A program made the position numbers and the translations under genes. From the NCBI RefSeq assembly GCF_024519315.1, contig NZ_JANIIC010000012.1, forward strand, positions 121,922 to 185,921: DNA of 64,000 nucleotides, in the 5' to 3' direction. The stretch is from Streptomyces malaysiensis subsp. samsunensis. GTDB taxonomy: Bacteria; Actinomycetota; Actinomycetes; Streptomycetales; Streptomycetaceae. Under the pieces are notes generated by a model, which was not told the origin of the DNA, ran no database searches, and saw only the letters and a program-made list of their open reading frames with translations. Positions 17,571 to 26,520 of this stretch are shown here, piece by piece (positions within the stretch are counted from its first letter, which is position 1; every line of letters starts with the position of its first letter).

Positions 17571-18311
17571 ATGCCGGCGCGACACGAGGAGATCGCCGAT
17601 GCACTGCGGCAGGCGATCGACCGCGAGGAGTACACCGTCGGCAGCCTGCTGCCCCCCGAGACGGAACTCGCCGCCCGCTACGGCGTCTCGCGCGGCACGG
17701 TGCGCCAGGCCATCGCGACCCTCACGGCCGAGGGCCTGATCGGCTCCCGCCAGGGCGCCCGCCGCGTGGTGCTGACCAGCCGCCGCAGCCAGACCTTCGC
17801 CGAACTGCGCAGCTTCGCCCAGTGGGCGCGTGCGATGGGCCGGGAAGCGACGGGCCGGGTGGTGGCGCAGGAACACCGCCCGGCGACCAAGGAGGACTCC
17901 GTACGCCTCCAACTGCCCCTCGGAACACCGGTGTTGCACGTTCTGCGGGTTCGCGGCCTGGATGGCGAGCCGGTCCTCGTGGAGCGGACCGTGTACGCCG
18001 ACTGGATCTCCCCCGCCGTCGCGGCGATCGAGCCCGACTGCCCGTCGGTCACCCAGCGCCTCTACGACGACACGGACTTGGTCTTCGCCTACGGCGAGCA
18101 CGTCATCGACGCGGTCGCGGCGGGCGCGCAGGACGCGGAACTGCTCGGCATCCGCCGCACGAGCCCGTTGCTACGGGTCCGCAGGGTCACGACCACTCGC
18201 GAAGGGCGACCGGTGGAGTGGTCGGACGACCGCTACCGCTCGGACGCCGTGAGCTTCAGCGTGCACAACTCGATCGGGAACAACGCGCTGGCCCGCAAAA
18301 CGGCGGACTGA
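17571..18311 (+). CDS. GntR-family regulator with UTRA sensor domain (copy 1)
   Basis: ATG at 17571 follows GAGGGGAAGC; an in-frame ATG at 17550 has no site. 246 aa. Residues 1-68 are a winged helix with L-L-P-P-E-T-E-L-A-A-R-Y-G-V-S-R-G-T-V-R, the GntR recognition helix. Residues 80-240 are a UTRA (HutC-type) ligand domain, ending V-E-W-S-D-D-R-Y and V-H-N-S-I. It is divergent from the ABC importer operon, which it very probably controls through the palindrome at 17402-17419. A paralogue of the same build lies convergently 28 bases downstream. Confidence 0.92.
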   Translation: MPARHEEIADALRQAIDREEYTVGSLLPPETELAARYGVSRGTVRQAIATLTAEGLIGSRQGARRVVLTSRRSQTFAELRSFAQWARAMGREATGRVVAQEHRPATKEDSVRLQLPLGTPVLHVLRVRGLDGEPVLVERTVYADWISPAVAAIEPDCPSVTQRLYDDTDLVFAYGEHVIDAVAAGAQDAELLGIRRTSPLLRVRRVTTTREGRPVEWSDDRYRSDAVSFSVHNSIGNNALARKTAD

Positions 18312-18339
18312 CGAGCTCGTGCAGGGTCGATGCCTGGAA

Positions 18340-19110
18340 TCAGTCCGACCGGCGGTGGCGGCGGGCGAGGGCGGAGGTCGCGATCGAGTTGTGCACGGTG
18401 AAGGCGACGGTGCCCGGGAGGTAGCGGTCCTCGGACCATTCCACCGGTGTCCCGGCCGGATCGGTGGAGCGGCGGCGTTCACGCAGCAGAGCGTCCCCGG
18501 CTTCGCAGCCGAGCAGTCGCGCGTCGTCGGCGTCCGCCACCACCAGATCGATGGTGTGGTCAGCGTCGGCGAAGACCACACCGTGTTCCTGGAGCGGCTC
18601 GGTGTGCGAGACCGCGTCGGGCGGGATCCGTGCCACCAGCTCACCCACCCACAGTGGATAGAGTGACCGCTCCACCATGACCGGTCGGCCCGACAGGGTA
18701 CGCACCCGCAGGACGAGGACCACCTCCGCGCCGGGCTCCAGCCGCAGCTGCTCGCGTTCCCGGGCGTCGGCCGGGCGCCTCTCGACCCGCTCCACCCGCC
18801 CGCCGGGCTCCTCGCCGAGGGATCGCGCCCAATTGGTGAAGCTCACCAGTTCGGCGAAGCTCTGCACCCGGGCGGTGCCCAGCACGACGCGGCGAGTGCC
18901 GCGCCGGGAGGTGACCAGGCCGTCGGCGCGCAGCGCCCCCAGCGCCTGGCGGATGGTGCCGCGGGAGACCCCGTACCGCTCGGCCAGCGCGCTCTCGGCC
19001 GGGAGCCGGCCGCCCGACCCGTATTCGCCGGCCGCGATCGCCTCACGCAGGTCGGCCGCGACCCTGCGGTACAGGGTGTCCTTCGGCGGCTCCGCACGCC
19101 CGTCCTGCAA
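18340..19110 (-). CDS. GntR-family regulator with UTRA sensor domain (copy 2)
   Basis: I choose TTG at 19110, behind GGGAGGAACG; no ATG or GTG with a comparable site exists in frame, and this start places the helix-turn-helix where the paralogue has it. 256 aa. DNA-binding part: R-L-P-A-E-S-A-L-A-E-R-Y-G-V-S-R-G-T-I-R. UTRA domain from about residue 90, closing V-E-W-S-E-D-R-Y and V-H-N-S-I, nearly the same as copy 1. The two genes converge and both end with the codons for D then stop, giving an 8-bp inverted repeat (18304-18311 and 18340-18347). It may sense the same or a related ligand. Confidence 0.9.
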   Translation of the reverse strand: MQDGRAEPPKDTLYRRVAADLREAIAAGEYGSGGRLPAESALAERYGVSRGTIRQALGALRADGLVTSRRGTRRVVLGTARVQSFAELVSFTNWARSLGEEPGGRVERVERRPADAREREQLRLEPGAEVVLVLRVRTLSGRPVMVERSLYPLWVGELVARIPPDAVSHTEPLQEHGVVFADADHTIDLVVADADDARLLGCEAGDALLRERRRSTDPAGTPVEWSEDRYLPGTVAFTVHNSIATSALARRHRRSD

Positions 19111-19632
19111 CGTTCCTCCCTGGTCGACTCGACACCGCGGCGTACCCCGGTCCCGCTGGACCCTATCCGCTTCGTGTCCGCCACGCGTCGCCCCATGTCG
19201 TCCGGCAGTCGGCCGGCTACGAGCGGACAGTGGGATTCCCACCCCATCCCCCGGCAGCACCATCCGCTCAGCTGGTCACCGGCGTCCGGCTCACTGTCCG
19301 AAGTCGCGACCTTGATGTGTCGACGGTCCGACTGACCGGCCCGCCCCGCCCATCGGGTGGGGCGAAGTCTTCGGCTCTCTTCCGGTTGTCCGTCATCTGC
19401 GGTTCACAGAACAGTCTCGGTCGGGCCGCTTACTGGGGGCGAAGTTGTACAGCCAACATTGGCGTGAAGGACACGCGCCACCACGTACACCGGAAATCGA
19501 CAACCTCGCAGCCGACGCTCCGCCGATCACCACTCGGCCGGTGTGCATACAGAGTTGGTGACACCTCGCTTCCACGAGAGAGCTGGGCGCGGCACTCGTT
19601 TCCGAGCATCCATGCCCATGTAAGGAGATTCC
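19111..19632. other. Intergenic region between GntR copy 2 and phospholipase C
   Basis: About 520 bases with no supported gene. It must hold the promoters of the minus-strand GntR gene and the plus-strand phospholipase. A palindrome GTCGA-C-TCGAC sits close to the GntR start. I looked for repeated GTTCACC units of the PhoP box and found only an isolated GTTCACA, so phosphate control is not shown by the sequence. Confidence 0.5.
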
Positions 19633-21705
19633 GTGGTTCGCAATCCGAATATCCCCAAGCCCGAGTCCGAGCCCGGCGACAGACCCGAGACGACGACCGG
19701 CGCCACCCGCCGTCGCTTCCTCCAGGGCGCGGGGGTCGCCGCCGGGACGCTGGTGCTCGGTGGGACCGCCGGGGCGGGCGGCGCGTACGCCGCCTCGAAC
19801 CCCGGGTACGTCTTGCCAAAGGGCTTCCAGGGCGACATGTCCGACCTGAAGCATGTCGTGATCCTGATGCAGGAGAACCGATCCCTCGACCACTACTTCG
19901 GCACGTTCCCCGGTGTACGCGGCTTCAATGACAAGCAGGCGCTCCGGTTCCAGGACGGCACCACCGTCTTCCAGCAGAAGGACCGCAACGGCAACATCGT
20001 CACCCCGAAGGCCGATGACGGCACCTGGGGCAACAACCACGAAGCCTGGGGCGACGTCGACCATCGCAAGTGGGATCTGTGGGTTCAGCACAACGGCGCC
20101 AGCTGCATGAACTACCACAGCGACGCCTACATGGGCTTCTACCATTCGATCGCCGCCCAGTACACCATCGCGGACCAGAACTTCTGCTCCGAGTTCGGGC
20201 CGACCGACCCCAACCGGAAGTACCTGTGGAGCGGCACCGCCAACAGCGAGACGGGCAACACCGACGAGTCCAACTACTCCCGTCCCTGGATCACGGTGGC
20301 CGAGCAGCTCCAGCAGGTGGGCATCGACTGGCGGCTCTACTCCGACAACAGCGGCAACGGGCGACAGGGTTACATCAGCACCTGGGTCGGCGACTACGGC
20401 GACAACGAGCTGAAGTACTTCAAGGGGTTCGACCCGCAGGGGCTGAGCGCCGACGACCCGAAGCTGCGGCCCGGCACCGGCCTGATCTGGCGCGGCAACG
20501 CCACCTACTACTCCGGCAAGACCTCACCGAATGACGACTCCGACGAGAACCTCGACGCGGTCCTCAAGAACCTCCATGACGCCTGCCAGCCGGGCGCGGA
20601 ACACCCGCCGCCGGCCGTCTCCTGGATCGTGGCGCCCTACGGCTGGTCCGAGCACCCGAGCGCGGACACTCTTCACGGCGAGCGCTACGTCAAGAAGACG
20701 CTCGACATCCTCCAGAGCAACCCCGACATCTGGAATCACACCCTCTTCATCCTCAACTACGACGAGAACGACGGGAAGTTCGACCACGTGCTGCCGCCCT
20801 GGCCCGAGGCGGGCACGGCGGGCGAGTACACCGGCGACTATCCGCTCGGCTTCGGTCCCCGGGTGCCGATGCTGCTGGTCTCGCCGTGGACCCGCGGCGG
20901 GTACGTCGCCTCGGAGGTCTTCGACCACACCTCGACGATCAAGTTCCTCGAGATCTGGGCGGCCCACCTCGGCAAGCCGTTCCGCTGCCCCAACATCAGC
21001 GACTGGCGGCGCTCGATCGCAGGTGACCTGACCAGCGCCCTCGACTTCGCCCACCCGCAACCGGGGCCGGCCGCCCTCCCGGACCCGCGCGCCGAGCGGC
21101 CGGTGTCGATCGCCGCCGACCATATGAAGGCCCGCCCGCTGAGCTTCCACCCGCACGCGACGATCTCGGAGGACCGCGCGTCGGGGACGGTCACCGCCAG
21201 GATGACCCTGACCGGCGGCCCGAAGGACAAGGCCCTGAGCTTCCAGGTCTTCCCCGACAAGTACAAGGCGTTCTCCAGCACGCCGTTCACCGTCGCCGCG
21301 CGCAAGCCCCGCGACTACACCTGGGACGCCAACGCCACCGACGGCAAGTACGCGTTCTCGATCTACTCCAACGACGGCTTCGTGCGCTCCTTCGCCGGCC
21401 AGGTCGCGCCCGCCGGAAAGACGGACGGTGCCCTCCCGCGGGTCGAGGTCGCCCTGCTGAGGGGCGAGGGCATCACACAAGAGGCCCAGGTGAAGCTCAC
21501 ATTGCACAACGACGGCACCGAGCCGGTGGACTACACCCTCACCGCCCATGACTACCTCGGCCGTACCCGGAACGTCACCGTGGCCCCCGGCCGGACGAAG
21601 GTCGTCATGTGGCCCACCCAGCAGGGCTACTACGACGTGGTCGTTACGGTCAACACCGACACCGCCTGGACGCAGCGCTACGCGGGGCGGATCGCCCCCA
21701 TCTGA
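19633..21705 (+). CDS. Secreted phospholipase C (phosphoesterase family), Tat-exported
   Basis: GTG at 19633 after AAGGAGATTCC. 690 aa. The N-terminus carries a twin-arginine signal (T-R-R-R-F-L-Q-G-A-G) at residues 26-35. The phosphoesterase domain (about residues 65-460) begins V-V-I-L-M-Q-E-N-R-S-L-D-H-Y-F-G, where the N-R-S-x-D-H motif is the metal/nucleophile region, and includes Y-D-E-N-D-G-K-F-D-H-V and P-R-V-P-M-L-L-V-S-P-W. The C-terminal ~220 residues form two beta domains of the bacterial phospholipase C C-terminal type. It should cleave phosphatidylcholine-like lipids outside the cell and release phosphocholine or diacylglycerol, feeding phosphorus supply. A paralogue lies convergently downstream. 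Confidence 0.93.
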   Translation: MVRNPNIPKPESEPGDRPETTTGATRRRFLQGAGVAAGTLVLGGTAGAGGAYAASNPGYVLPKGFQGDMSDLKHVVILMQENRSLDHYFGTFPGVRGFNDKQALRFQDGTTVFQQKDRNGNIVTPKADDGTWGNNHEAWGDVDHRKWDLWVQHNGASCMNYHSDAYMGFYHSIAAQYTIADQNFCSEFGPTDPNRKYLWSGTANSETGNTDESNYSRPWITVAEQLQQVGIDWRLYSDNSGNGRQGYISTWVGDYGDNELKYFKGFDPQGLSADDPKLRPGTGLIWRGNATYYSGKTSPNDDSDENLDAVLKNLHDACQPGAEHPPPAVSWIVAPYGWSEHPSADTLHGERYVKKTLDILQSNPDIWNHTLFILNYDENDGKFDHVLPPWPEAGTAGEYTGDYPLGFGPRVPMLLVSPWTRGGYVASEVFDHTSTIKFLEIWAAHLGKPFRCPNISDWRRSIAGDLTSALDFAHPQPGPAALPDPRAERPVSIAADHMKARPLSFHPHATISEDRASGTVTARMTLTGGPKDKALSFQVFPDKYKAFSSTPFTVAARKPRDYTWDANATDGKYAFSIYSNDGFVRSFAGQVAPAGKTDGALPRVEVALLRGEGITQEAQVKLTLHNDGTEPVDYTLTAHDYLGRTRNVTVAPGRTKVVMWPTQQGYYDVVVTVNTDTAWTQRYAGRIAPI

Positions 21706-21810
21706 GAGGATCCCGCACTCGGCCGACCCGCCACCGCCTCCCGCATCGAATCCGGCCTCGGCCGGTGTCCGGTTTGGCGATCGTGCGGTGGACCCGGCTG
21801 AGAACACGTA

Positions 21811-21867
21811 CGGCCACCGCGTGATCCTCGGGGGTTGTGTGAACTCCTGAAGATCATGCGGTGGCCG
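21811..21867. terminator. Long hairpin between the convergent phospholipase genes
   Basis: Arms 21811-21826 and 21852-21867 (CGGCCACCGCGTGATC and its complement with one G-U wobble) form a 16-bp stem around a 25-base loop. It sits 106 bases after one stop and 12 bases after the other, as expected for a shared terminator or a protective 3' structure. Confidence 0.6.
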
Positions 21868-21878
21868 CAGTGGAAGAG

Positions 21879-23930
21879 TCAGGTGGTGGTTGCGGGGTCG
21901 CTGGTGCTGGCTGTGCCGGTCTCGACGTGGCCGGCGAACCGTCGCACGAACGCGCTGTCGGTGTTGGAGGTGACGGTGACGTCGTACCAGTGGTGGCCGG
22001 CGGGCACGCCCCAGGCGGGGACCGTCCGGGAGGCGCCGGGCTGCACGGTGTAGGAGTAGTGGTCGTCGGGTGCGTACGCGTCGGTGGCGGTGAAGGTGAC
22101 GGAGGCGCTTCCCGCGTTGGTGAACGTCAGCGTGACCTGCCCGGCGGCGTTGTCATGGCGGGCGGTGACCTCGGGGCCGACGGCGGTGTTGGTGCCGGCC
22201 TGGCGGCGCAGGAACCCGTTGGGGCCATGGACGGAGAAGTCGTAGCGGCTGCCGGGCAGCGCCCAACTGTCGGTCAGGCTCTTACCGCCCTCGACCGTGT
22301 ACGGCCAGGGACCGTCGCCGCGGGTGGCCGACGTGACATGGAATGCCGCCCCCGCCGCACCGAGGCTGGTGAAGGTGAACTGCATCCTGCCGCCCACCGC
22401 CTTGGTGTCCACGACCAGGTCGTACGGCAGCGGCCGGGCGTTGCGCAGCCCGCTCTCCTGCCTGGGCAGCGTGCCGGTGGCCGGCGGCGCGGGCACGTAG
22501 TCGCCGGGGTTGTCGTGGTTCGGCGGGACGTAGCGGGTGGTGTCGGGCAGGGCGGGCACGCCGGCATCGCTGCCGGAGAAGTCGAACGCGGAGGTGAGGT
22601 CGCCGCACACCGCACGGCGCCACGCGGACACGTTGGGGTTGTGAACGCCGAAACGCTTCTCGATGAACTGCACGATGGAGGTGTGGTCGAACGTCTGCGA
22701 GCACACCCACCCTCCGGTGCTCCACGGGGAGATGACGAGCATCGGCACGCGCGGACCGAGCCCGTACGGTCCCGCGCCGTAGCCCGAGGACCCGGCGAAC
22801 AGGTCCTGCGTCACATCGGCGGTCGACAACCCCCGGGCCGCGGAGGCGGGCGGGAACGGCGGGGTCACATGGTCGAAGAACCCGTCGTTCTCGTCGTAGG
22901 TCACCAGCAGCGCCGTACGGCTCCACACCTGCGGGTTGGAGGTCAGCGCGTCCAGAACCCGCGAGATGTACCAGGCACCGTAGTTCGCCGGCCAGTTCGG
23001 ATGCTCGGAGAACGCCTCGGGGGCGGCGATCCAGGAGACCTGCGGCAGCGTGCCGGCCGCGACGTCGGCGCGCAGCCGGTCGAAGAAGCCGTCGCCGGCG
23101 GCCGCGTTCGTGCCGGTGCGGGCCTTGTCGTACAGGGCGTCGCCGGGCTCCGCGTTGCGGTAGTTGTCGAAGTACAGCAGCGAGTTGTCCCCGTAGTTCC
23201 CGATGAACGGATCACTGGTCCACCCCCAGTGGCCGGCGGCGTCCAGCCCGGTGCCGATGTCCTGGTAGACATTCCAGGACACGCCGGACTGCTGAAGGAT
23301 CTCCGGGAACGTGGTCCACGCGTAGCCGGCCTCCTCGTTGCCGAGTACCGGCCCGCCGCCCCTGCCGTCGTTCCCGGTGTAACCGGTGTACATGTAGTAC
23401 CGGTTGGGGTCGGTGGAGCTCAGCATCGAGCAGTGGTAGGCGTCGCACACCGTGAACGCGTCCGCCAACGCGTAGTGGTACGGGATGTCCTCACGGGTCA
23501 GATACGCCATCGTGGTCGTCGACTTCGCCGGGATCCACCGGTCGTACGCGCCGCCGTTCCACGCCGCGTGCGTGCCGGACCAACTGTGGTCGAGGTCCTG
23601 GATGAACTTCAGGCCCAGGTCGTCCGCGTCCGGGCGGAACGGCAGCGTCTCACGCCCCGAGGTCGCCGCCTGGTGGAAAGCGGTCTTCCCCGACGGCAGC
23701 ACGAGCGGGCGCGGATCACCAAAACCCCGCACCCCGCGGAGCGTCCCGAAGTAGTGGTCGAACGACCGGTTCTCCTGCATCAACACCACGACATGCTCAA
23801 CATCGGCGAGCGTGCCACTCCCGGCGGCAGGCGGAATCGACGCGGCCCGCGCAATCCCGGCCGACAGACTGGACGCCGCGGCCGTACCCGCGGCAAGTTG
23901 CAGAAACCTACGGCGACTGACGTCGGTCAC
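21879..23930 (-). CDS. Second secreted phospholipase C (phosphoesterase family), Tat-exported
   Basis: GTG at 23930 behind AGGAGC; the open frame extends to 24017 but that stretch contains a palindrome and no site. 683 aa. Twin-arginine signal S-R-R-R-F-L-Q-L-A-A at residues 5-14. Catalytic domain: V-V-V-L-M-Q-E-N-R-S-F-D-H-Y-F-G, then S-S-T-D-P-N-R-Y, Y-D-E-N-D-G-F-F-D-H-V and P-R-V-P-M-L-V-I-S-P-W. Two C-terminal beta domains follow (about 500-683). Same architecture as the neighbouring copy but clearly diverged, so not a recent duplication. Likely differs in lipid head-group preference. Confidence 0.93.
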   Translation of the reverse strand: MTDVSRRRFLQLAAGTAAASSLSAGIARAASIPPAAGSGTLADVEHVVVLMQENRSFDHYFGTLRGVRGFGDPRPLVLPSGKTAFHQAATSGRETLPFRPDADDLGLKFIQDLDHSWSGTHAAWNGGAYDRWIPAKSTTTMAYLTREDIPYHYALADAFTVCDAYHCSMLSSTDPNRYYMYTGYTGNDGRGGGPVLGNEEAGYAWTTFPEILQQSGVSWNVYQDIGTGLDAAGHWGWTSDPFIGNYGDNSLLYFDNYRNAEPGDALYDKARTGTNAAAGDGFFDRLRADVAAGTLPQVSWIAAPEAFSEHPNWPANYGAWYISRVLDALTSNPQVWSRTALLVTYDENDGFFDHVTPPFPPASAARGLSTADVTQDLFAGSSGYGAGPYGLGPRVPMLVISPWSTGGWVCSQTFDHTSIVQFIEKRFGVHNPNVSAWRRAVCGDLTSAFDFSGSDAGVPALPDTTRYVPPNHDNPGDYVPAPPATGTLPRQESGLRNARPLPYDLVVDTKAVGGRMQFTFTSLGAAGAAFHVTSATRGDGPWPYTVEGGKSLTDSWALPGSRYDFSVHGPNGFLRRQAGTNTAVGPEVTARHDNAAGQVTLTFTNAGSASVTFTATDAYAPDDHYSYTVQPGASRTVPAWGVPAGHHWYDVTVTSNTDSAFVRRFAGHVETGTASTSDPATTT

Positions 23931-24002
23931 AAGCGCTCCTGGAGATCCGGTGTGGGGCTCAGAGTCAGGGACTGCGGCCGGGCAAGTGCCCGGAGTGACG
24001 TT

Positions 24003-24021
24003 GAACGTGGTGACCACGTTC
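24003..24021. promoter_or_regulatory. Perfect operator-like palindrome upstream of phospholipase 2
   Basis: GAACGTGGT-G-ACCACGTTC: 9-bp arms and one central base, 73 bases upstream of the phospholipase start on the minus strand. Length and symmetry suggest a dimeric regulator site; the regulator is unknown. Confidence 0.55.
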
Positions 24022-24102
24022 TCGAACGGTGGGGGCTCCCGGCCCGATGTCCGGGGCGCCAGGCCGGGAGCCTGTCCGAGGGTGCGGGCCGACCGGCTTG
24101 GA

Positions 24103-26394
24103 TCAGAAGTGCCAGCAGGCCCAACTGTGGGGATCGTCGGCGTCGGCGGCGCGGGAGAAGACGCTTGCCGCGTACGGGTAGCCGTAGGTGCAGGCGTCGT
24201 CCATGCTCATGGAGACGTGGTTGCCGTCGGGGGCGACACAGTGCCAGTCACTGGCGGTGGTGCCGTCGAGGCTGACGCCGCCGGTGTTTCCGACCGACTT
24301 GCAGTAGCCGTTGAGGTCGAGACCGCCGGAGCTCTGGAAGGCGGGGGGCTTGGTGAGGGTGACGGTGGTGGAGGTGGTGCCGGCCGGGAGGGTGACCGTC
24401 CCGGCGGCCGAGTTCACGGTGCCCGCGGTGGCGGAGGCGATGTTCCCGACGAAGCCGGGGACCTGGAAGGACACCCCACCGGCGGGCGTGTCGCCGTTCA
24501 GGGTCAGCTTCACCGCGGAGCCGGTACTGGTGATGGTGGCACCCATGCGGTGGCCACCGGCGATCGGGACGTTGGTGGCACTGGTCGTGGCGCCGGAGCG
24601 CAGCCATTCGGTGGGCAGGCCGCGGCCGACGATGACCTGCCCGTCGGACTTCTCGGCGACGAGGGAGTCGAGCAGCACCTTGGAGGCATTGGCCTGACCC
24701 CACATATGAGGGCTGGAACCGGTTCCGGCGGTGGCGTGCGTGCCGGGTGACCAGTTGGTGGACCCGGCGGTGGGGATGCCCTCCCACCAGGAGAACGGCG
24801 CGCTCTGCGAGTTCGTGATCATGAACTGGTAGTCGTACACGCCTTCGGCGCGGTGGTCGGCGGAAGCGAGCCCGGCCTCCCCGTACCCGGCGTTGTAGCC
24901 CGTGCTGAAGCCGGTGTAGCCGCCGTAGGTGTGCGGGGGCAGCCCGGAGAGCTTGGCGAATCCGTTCTTGTAGGTGGAGTCGAGCATGGTGGTCATCGGG
25001 CCGCTCTGCTGGGCGCCGAAGAGGTAGCCGTCCCAGTTCCAGCGGCCGAACAGGAACAACGCGGCCCAGTTGGCGTTGTTCTTCTGCCCGCAGGCATTGC
25101 CGTCGTTGGGCGCGTTCACGGCGCAGGGGATGTAGTTGAGGTGGTTGGCGTCGATGGTCTTGGTCAGCGCTGTGTTCACCGCGGACAGCAGGGACTTGTG
25201 GGTCCGCTGCGCCCAGTTCGCCTCGGAGGTCTTGCCGAGCTTGGCCGCGATGTAGTGGTAGGCGGTCAGGCCCATGAGGGCCTCGGCGTTGTCGACGGTC
25301 CAGTAGCCGTCGCTGTCGATGTCGTAGGTGGCCTTCATGACGCCGCCGGGCCCGGTCCGGTCGGTCTGGATCCGGTGGGCCTCGGTCTGGATGCGGTTGA
25401 AGTTGCTCTGCACGAAGGCGGTGTCGCCGGTCTTCTCCAGGTAGACGGCCCAGGGCCAGGGGAAGGTCCAGTGCCCGTCGTCGTAGTCGACCGGAGAGTT
25501 GCTCGGGTCGAACTCGGTGAGCTGGGTCTTGGCGTCGGAGAGGTCGCCCTGGGTGAAACGGTTGACGAGCATGCCGACGAGGTCGTGGTTCCAGACCTGG
25601 TCGTAGCCGTTCTCCCCGACATGGAGCGCGGTGCCGTCCTTGACGATCTCGCCGTAGATCATGCCCGCCTTGTAGGCGTTGACCAGCCGGGGGTCCGGCA
25701 GGTCGAGCTGGGCGATCTCCCCGAGCCGGCCGTCCCAGTGGTTGGTCATGTGCGCGTAGTGGGAATCGTACGAGCCGGCCGCGGCCAGGCTGCTGTCGGA
25801 GGGCCACGGGTACGAAGCCCCGAAGCGGTCGACGGCGATGACGTAGTCGTGCGAGACCGACTCACCTGGCTGCACCGTGTTGCCCACGTCGTTCAGCGGG
25901 ATCAGGCCGGATGAGGGCGCCGGGTCCTCGGTGTGGGCCACCGTGTCATGGTTGTCCACGGTGACGCGGGAGTAGACGGCGACATAGTCGTTGCCACCGG
26001 TCGTCACCTTGTCTCCGAAGTTGGTGATGGTGACGGTGGTGTTGTCGCGCTGAAAGCTGGTCACCAGCGCCGGGTAGTAGCCCTCGGCATTCGACCACTG
26101 GAGAGACGCGGGGTTGTTGTGGATCCCGAATCTGGCGGTCGTGTTTTTCCCGGCGCGGATGTCGAAACTGCCGTCCCGATGGGCGATGGCGGCGTCTTTG
26201 TCTCCGTCCCAGCCGATGACCGCGCTGTCGACCTGGTTCGTGCCGGCACGGGCCGGAGCGGCCTGGAGGGTCTGGACACCGGCGGCGAAGCCGACGAGGG
26301 CGAGTCCGATGACCGCGCTGAGAAGGCGTCGGCGCAGGGTTCGGAGGCGGGGAGGTCCGTCGGCCGGCACCGGCGACGGTGTGATGCGGCTCAT
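24103..26394 (-). CDS. Secreted six-hairpin (alpha/alpha)6 glycosidase with Cys-rich C-terminal domain
   Basis: ATG at 26394 after AGGAATCGCC. 763 aa, with a basic N-terminus and signal helix (L-L-S-A-V-I-G-L-A-L-V-G-F-A-A-G) ending A-P-A-R-A near residue 50. Residues 55-220 form a beta-rich region, 230-600 a helical barrel with Q-V-W-N-H-D-L-V-G-M, D-D-G-H-W-T-F-P-W-P-W, W-T-V-D-N-A-E-A-L-M-G-L and F-S-W-W-E-G-I-P. I recognise the clan (glucoamylase-like) but not the GH number. A C-terminal ~70-residue domain has four cysteines and ends D-P-H-S-W-A-C-W-H-F; similar tails occur on other secreted actinomycete enzymes. An operator-like palindrome 102 bases upstream links it to the LacI regulator. 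Confidence 0.75.
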   Translation of the reverse strand: MSRITPSPVPADGPPRLRTLRRRLLSAVIGLALVGFAAGVQTLQAAPARAGTNQVDSAVIGWDGDKDAAIAHRDGSFDIRAGKNTTARFGIHNNPASLQWSNAEGYYPALVTSFQRDNTTVTITNFGDKVTTGGNDYVAVYSRVTVDNHDTVAHTEDPAPSSGLIPLNDVGNTVQPGESVSHDYVIAVDRFGASYPWPSDSSLAAAGSYDSHYAHMTNHWDGRLGEIAQLDLPDPRLVNAYKAGMIYGEIVKDGTALHVGENGYDQVWNHDLVGMLVNRFTQGDLSDAKTQLTEFDPSNSPVDYDDGHWTFPWPWAVYLEKTGDTAFVQSNFNRIQTEAHRIQTDRTGPGGVMKATYDIDSDGYWTVDNAEALMGLTAYHYIAAKLGKTSEANWAQRTHKSLLSAVNTALTKTIDANHLNYIPCAVNAPNDGNACGQKNNANWAALFLFGRWNWDGYLFGAQQSGPMTTMLDSTYKNGFAKLSGLPPHTYGGYTGFSTGYNAGYGEAGLASADHRAEGVYDYQFMITNSQSAPFSWWEGIPTAGSTNWSPGTHATAGTGSSPHMWGQANASKVLLDSLVAEKSDGQVIVGRGLPTEWLRSGATTSATNVPIAGGHRMGATITSTGSAVKLTLNGDTPAGGVSFQVPGFVGNIASATAGTVNSAAGTVTLPAGTTSTTVTLTKPPAFQSSGGLDLNGYCKSVGNTGGVSLDGTTASDWHCVAPDGNHVSMSMDDACTYGYPYAASVFSRAADADDPHSWACWHF

Positions 26395-26495
26395 GGCGAT
26401 TCCTGGGGGCGTCGGTCGCCAGGATCAGAGGCGACAGGGGCTGATCGTGCTCTGCGGTGGCCGTAGAGGCCGGGTGCCGCGGTCGGCAGAGGGTT

Positions 26496-26509
26496 TTTGA
26501 GCGCTCAAA
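26496..26509. promoter_or_regulatory. LacI-type operator 1
   Basis: TTTGAGCGCTCAAA, a perfect 14-bp palindrome with the central CG of LacI-family sites, 102 bases upstream of the glycosidase start. The same sequence recurs at 35663 and, with one change, at 27772. Confidence 0.85.
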
Positions 26510-26520
26510 CGCGGCGCCCC

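Noticed and set aside
19380..19420. A possible PhoP box before phospholipase 1 (GTTCACAGAAC)
   Set aside because: Only one unit is present; PhoP boxes need 11-base direct repeats, which I could not find.
23990..24030. A possible PhoP box before phospholipase 2
   Set aside because: GTTC-like units occur but are not spaced by 11 bases; the sequence is better explained as one perfect palindrome.
21861..24275. An 804-codon plus-strand open frame opposite the second phospholipase gene
   Set aside because: It is an antisense shadow: very rich in G, V, R and A, no ribosome site or domain, while the minus strand has a Tat signal and phospholipase motifs.
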